A program made the position numbers and the translations under genes. This document shows positions 5,701 through 8,447 of a stretch of DNA of 8,447 nucleotides, piece after piece. The notes under the pieces were generated by a model that saw only the letters and a program-made list of their open reading frames with translations, searched no databases and was not told the origin of the DNA. Within the stretch, counting starts at the first letter, position 1. Each line of letters begins with the position of its first letter. This DNA is from an uncultured Flavobacteriia bacterium (GTDB lineage Bacteria > Bacteroidota > Bacteroidia > Flavobacteriales_D > Crocinitomicaceae). The stretch covers positions 1 to 8,447 of the forward strand of contig CAISOQ010000117.1 in NCBI GenBank assembly GCA_903887095.1, given 5' to 3'.

Positions 5701-8193
5701 ATGAGACAGTTAAGTTCCTTTCTACTTTTTTTGATGATGATTTCTATGAATGTTTTAGGACAAACTAAACTGAACTGGCAATTTAAACATCCCATCAAAA
5801 ACACTTGGATGTCATCTGGGACTCATGGTTCTGTGCAAGAAAAGTTGATTGAGTCAGGAGAATTGCCAGATCCATTTTATGGAATGAATGAAAAATTATT
5901 CCGTTGGATTGAAGACTATAGCTGGGAATTTGCAACTTCGATAGTTATTACACAAGAAGATTTAAAAAAGGAGTTTGTTGAAATTGAATTTCCAGGAATT
6001 GATACATATGCTGAGATATTTCTAAATGGTCAACAGATAGGATTTGCGCAAAATGCTTTTCGCCCATATCGTTTTGAGGTTAAGAATAAGTTGAAAATAG
6101 GAGAGAACCAGTTGCGTGTCGTTTTTTATCCGCCAGTATTGTACCATAGAAAGAACTATTTAAAAGCATCTTATAGGCTTCCGGCACCAAATGATGTTGA
6201 TTCCATTGCCATCGCTCCTTATACCCGGAAACCGCAATACCAGTTTGGTTGGGATTGGTCGCTGCGCATGAATACCATTGGCTTTTTAAAACCAGTGATT
6301 TTAAGTGCGTATAATGGCAATAAAATCATTGGGATTAATTGTGTCACAGATTCCATTTTGGAGGATAAAGCCCAAATGACGTTTGAATTGCACTTAGCTC
6401 ATCCCGCAAGAACACCAATGGTTTGGGAGAGTCGTTTATTTGGTCGAATCAATATTGAGGTTGGCGAAACGTCTGTTGTCCGCTCCGAAGAAATAGATAA
6501 TCCAATAGTATGGTGGCCAAGAGGTCAGGGTGAACAGCATTTATACAACGATGAATGGACCTTGAGTTTGGAGGGTACAACCGAAACTGTCCTCGAAAAA
6601 AAAGCAATCAATTTCGGAATACGAAAATCAGAACTTGTTACAGCGCCAGATAAATGGGGGACTAGTTATGTCATAAAAGTGAATGGCCGCGAGATATTTT
6701 GCAAAGGCGGTGATTACATACCTCAAGATATTTTTCCAGCACGTGTAAGTGATCAAAAATTGGAAGCTATGGTCGAGACGATGGCCAAATCCAACTATAA
6801 TATGGTGCGTGTCTGGGGTGGAGGCTATTATCCTGATGATGCTTTTTATGATGCGTGCGACCGCTACGGATTGATGGTATGGCAAGATTTTATGTTTGCT
6901 TGCGCAATGTATCCTGGCGATCCTGATTTTTTAGAAAATGTAAAAGAGGAACTTGAATACCAGATACCACGTATCGCTTCTCATCCCTCACTGACACTCT
7001 TTAATGGGAATAACGAGGTGGACGTAGCATGGAAGAACTGGGGTTTTCAAGCAAAATACAAGCTGGATCCTGTTGCTTGCAAAGAAATCGAAGAATCATA
7101 TACGCGATTATTCAAACAGCTTATTCCGGTTACGTTATCGCGAATTACTAACTCTCCATACATTCATACTTCGCCATTGAGTAACTGGGGAAAAGATGAG
7201 TTTTACAATCACGGTTCGCAGCATTACTGGGGCGTGTGGCACGGCAAAGATCCGATGAGTGATTTTGCTAAAAAGATTGGACGTTTTAACGCAGAATATG
7301 GCTTCCAAAGTTTTCCTGAATATTCCACACTATTGAATTTCTCTGAAAAAAAGGATTGGAGCCTGGAATCTGAAGTCATGAAGCACCACCAAAAGAGTTA
7401 TGTCGGAAATGGAATGATTCTTAAACATGCTCAATTATTGTATGGTAATCCTTTAAACTTTGAAGATTTCGTTTACTATTCTCAATTGACACAGGCCACA
7501 GCAGTAAGCATGGCGGTGACAGGTCATCGATTAGACGCGCCTCGATGCATGGGTACTTTGTATTGGCAGGTAAATGATTGTTGGCCAGCGCCATCATGGT
7601 CTAGTATGGATTCTTATGGGAACTGGAAAGCACTGCAATATTGGGTAAAGGACGATTATGAGGATGTGGCGGTATTATCGAAAGTAAGTCCAAGCGGGGT
7701 AGAGGAATATTACCTCGTATCTGATCAACCGGACACCTTTCAGCTGGATCTGAAATACACCATTTACAACCTGAAAGGAAAGGAATTATTGAATGGTAAA
7801 CTTCAGAAAATAATTTCAGGAAGCACAACAGAAAAAATCTGTCACAGTTGCATTGATAAAAAATTGGATTCTGAGAATTATGTGATACAATTTTCCTGGA
7901 AAGATGAAAAAGGGCAAGAGTTTCAGCGGACATTTTCACATTTACCACAATTGTATGACAAATCCGACTCGACTGATTTTAAATTGGAACTAAAAGATAT
8001 TGATGCAGCTTCTAAAACAGCCAAGGTTGTTTTGACAAACTCAAAATACATGCGCAATGCGTGGGTTTATTCAATTGCTTCTGGAATTCATTTGGACAAG
8101 AATTTCATCGATCTATTACCCGGAACACATGAGTTTCTGCTGCATTTCCAAGATAAACCTGCTCTTGAACAATTAGGGGTGAAATGGATGTAG
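5701..8193 (+). CDS. Secreted beta-mannosidase (glycoside hydrolase family 2)
   Basis: This 830-residue retaining exo-glycosidase would release beta-linked mannose from the non-reducing end of oligosaccharides. A Sec signal peptide covers about residues 1-20, with likely cleavage before Gln21 (NVLG-QT) and no lipobox cysteine. The GH2 layout follows: a sugar-binding jelly-roll (about 25-205), an Ig-like sandwich (about 210-310), the TIM barrel (about 315-650), and C-terminal beta domains (about 660-830). The predicted acid/base is Glu439 in NGNNEV and the nucleophile is Glu532 in FNAEYGFQSFP. Mannosidase-type motifs are QFGWDWSLR (181-189), VWWPRGQGEQHLY (270-282), CKGGDYIPQD (334-343) and VRVWGGGYY (369-377), which separate it from beta-galactosidases. 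It starts 34 bases after the glycosylasparaginase gene without a visible promoter, so co-transcription is likely. Confidence 0.95.
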   Translation: MRQLSSFLLFLMMISMNVLGQTKLNWQFKHPIKNTWMSSGTHGSVQEKLIESGELPDPFYGMNEKLFRWIEDYSWEFATSIVITQEDLKKEFVEIEFPGIDTYAEIFLNGQQIGFAQNAFRPYRFEVKNKLKIGENQLRVVFYPPVLYHRKNYLKASYRLPAPNDVDSIAIAPYTRKPQYQFGWDWSLRMNTIGFLKPVILSAYNGNKIIGINCVTDSILEDKAQMTFELHLAHPARTPMVWESRLFGRINIEVGETSVVRSEEIDNPIVWWPRGQGEQHLYNDEWTLSLEGTTETVLEKKAINFGIRKSELVTAPDKWGTSYVIKVNGREIFCKGGDYIPQDIFPARVSDQKLEAMVETMAKSNYNMVRVWGGGYYPDDAFYDACDRYGLMVWQDFMFACAMYPGDPDFLENVKEELEYQIPRIASHPSLTLFNGNNEVDVAWKNWGFQAKYKLDPVACKEIEESYTRLFKQLIPVTLSRITNSPYIHTSPLSNWGKDEFYNHGSQHYWGVWHGKDPMSDFAKKIGRFNAEYGFQSFPEYSTLLNFSEKKDWSLESEVMKHHQKSYVGNGMILKHAQLLYGNPLNFEDFVYYSQLTQATAVSMAVTGHRLDAPRCMGTLYWQVNDCWPAPSWSSMDSYGNWKALQYWVKDDYEDVAVLSKVSPSGVEEYYLVSDQPDTFQLDLKYTIYNLKGKELLNGKLQKIISGSTTEKICHSCIDKKLDSENYVIQFSWKDEKGQEFQRTFSHLPQLYDKSDSTDFKLELKDIDAASKTAKVVLTNSKYMRNAWVYSIASGIHLDKNFIDLLPGTHEFLLHFQDKPALEQLGVKWM

Positions 8194-8229
8194 AATCAAA
8201 TTAGAATTTTAAAATTTCAACCATTTCTG

Positions 8230-8447
8230 ATGTCTGAAAGACCAAGTGAAAAGCATAGCCCTAAGAAATTTCATCCGAAAGGTTTGACGATACTGCATGA
8301 AGATGCCACAATCATTGTAGTTGATAAATCACCTGGTTTGCTTACTATTGGAACCGATCGAGAGAAAGATAAAACAGCTCATTTTTTGTTGAATGAGTAT
8401 GTGAAAAAAGGCAATTCACGTTCCAGAAATAGGGTATATGTCGTACA
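8230..8447 (+). CDS. RluA-family RNA pseudouridine synthase, N-terminal fragment
   Basis: Seventy-two codons from the ATG at 8230 are present and the gene continues past the right edge. After a charged tail, the sequence EDATIIVVDKSPGLLTI (24-40) matches the first conserved motif of RluA-type synthases, which isomerise specific uridines in rRNA or tRNA. There is no S4 domain before it, so this resembles the short stand-alone members. The catalytic HRLDxxTSG motif should follow immediately: the fragment ends in RVYVV and the next codon begins with CA. The gene starts 36 bases after the beta-mannosidase stop on the same strand. No TAnnTTTG promoter is visible in the gap, so it may be read from the operon. 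Which RNA position it modifies cannot be judged. Confidence 0.88.
   Translation, partial: MSERPSEKHSPKKFHPKGLTILHEDATIIVVDKSPGLLTIGTDREKDKTAHFLLNEYVKKGNSRSRNRVYVV

Noticed and set aside
8205..8216. Perfect 12-base palindrome AATTTTAAAATT between beta-mannosidase and the pseudouridine synthase
   Set aside because: It contains only A and T, has no loop or T-tract layout of a terminator, and is expected by chance in AT-rich spacer DNA.

Overview
The window is about 8.4 kb of a compact, AT-rich genome that I assign to the Bacteroidota, most likely Flavobacteriales. Three things support this. The 5' edge carries the start of a primary sigma factor with the MRQLKITKSI N-terminus typical of that phylum. 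Two promoters match the phylum's TAnnTTTG -7 element. Most genes start without a recognisable Shine-Dalgarno sequence. The glycosylasparaginase is also close in sequence to the known flavobacterial enzyme. I cannot name the genus.

Layout. At the left edge, on the minus strand, lie the first 22 codons of rpoD with a promoter, preceded by a complete HtrA/DegP-type periplasmic protease (216-1688). A divergent intergenic region of 142 bases (1689-1830) separates htrA from a plus-strand run of six genes: dapF, an uncharacterised 174-residue protein, a GNAT acetyltransferase, mltG, a Tat-exported glycosylasparaginase and a secreted GH2 beta-mannosidase. The first four overlap each other by 8, 38 and 16 bases, mltG and the asparaginase gene are one base apart, and the beta-mannosidase follows after 34 bases, so one transcription unit is likely. 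A RluA-type pseudouridine synthase begins 36 bases further on and runs off the right edge.

How the genes fit together. DapF makes meso-diaminopimelate for peptidoglycan and lysine, and MltG cuts nascent glycan strands, so the front of the operon has a cell-wall theme. HtrA, transcribed divergently, looks after the periplasm. The two genes at the back both act on N-glycan cores: beta-mannosidase removes the Man-beta-1,4-GlcNAc mannose, and glycosylasparaginase cleaves the GlcNAc-Asn link. Together they resemble the last steps of lysosomal glycoprotein breakdown.

Most of the window is ordinary housekeeping sequence and I see no clear new defence, mobile or RNA system. The items most worth a second look are a set of four TTAACA direct repeats between the htrA and dapF promoters, the uncharacterised protein with conserved-looking His and Cys motifs, and the pairing of the two N-glycan enzymes.
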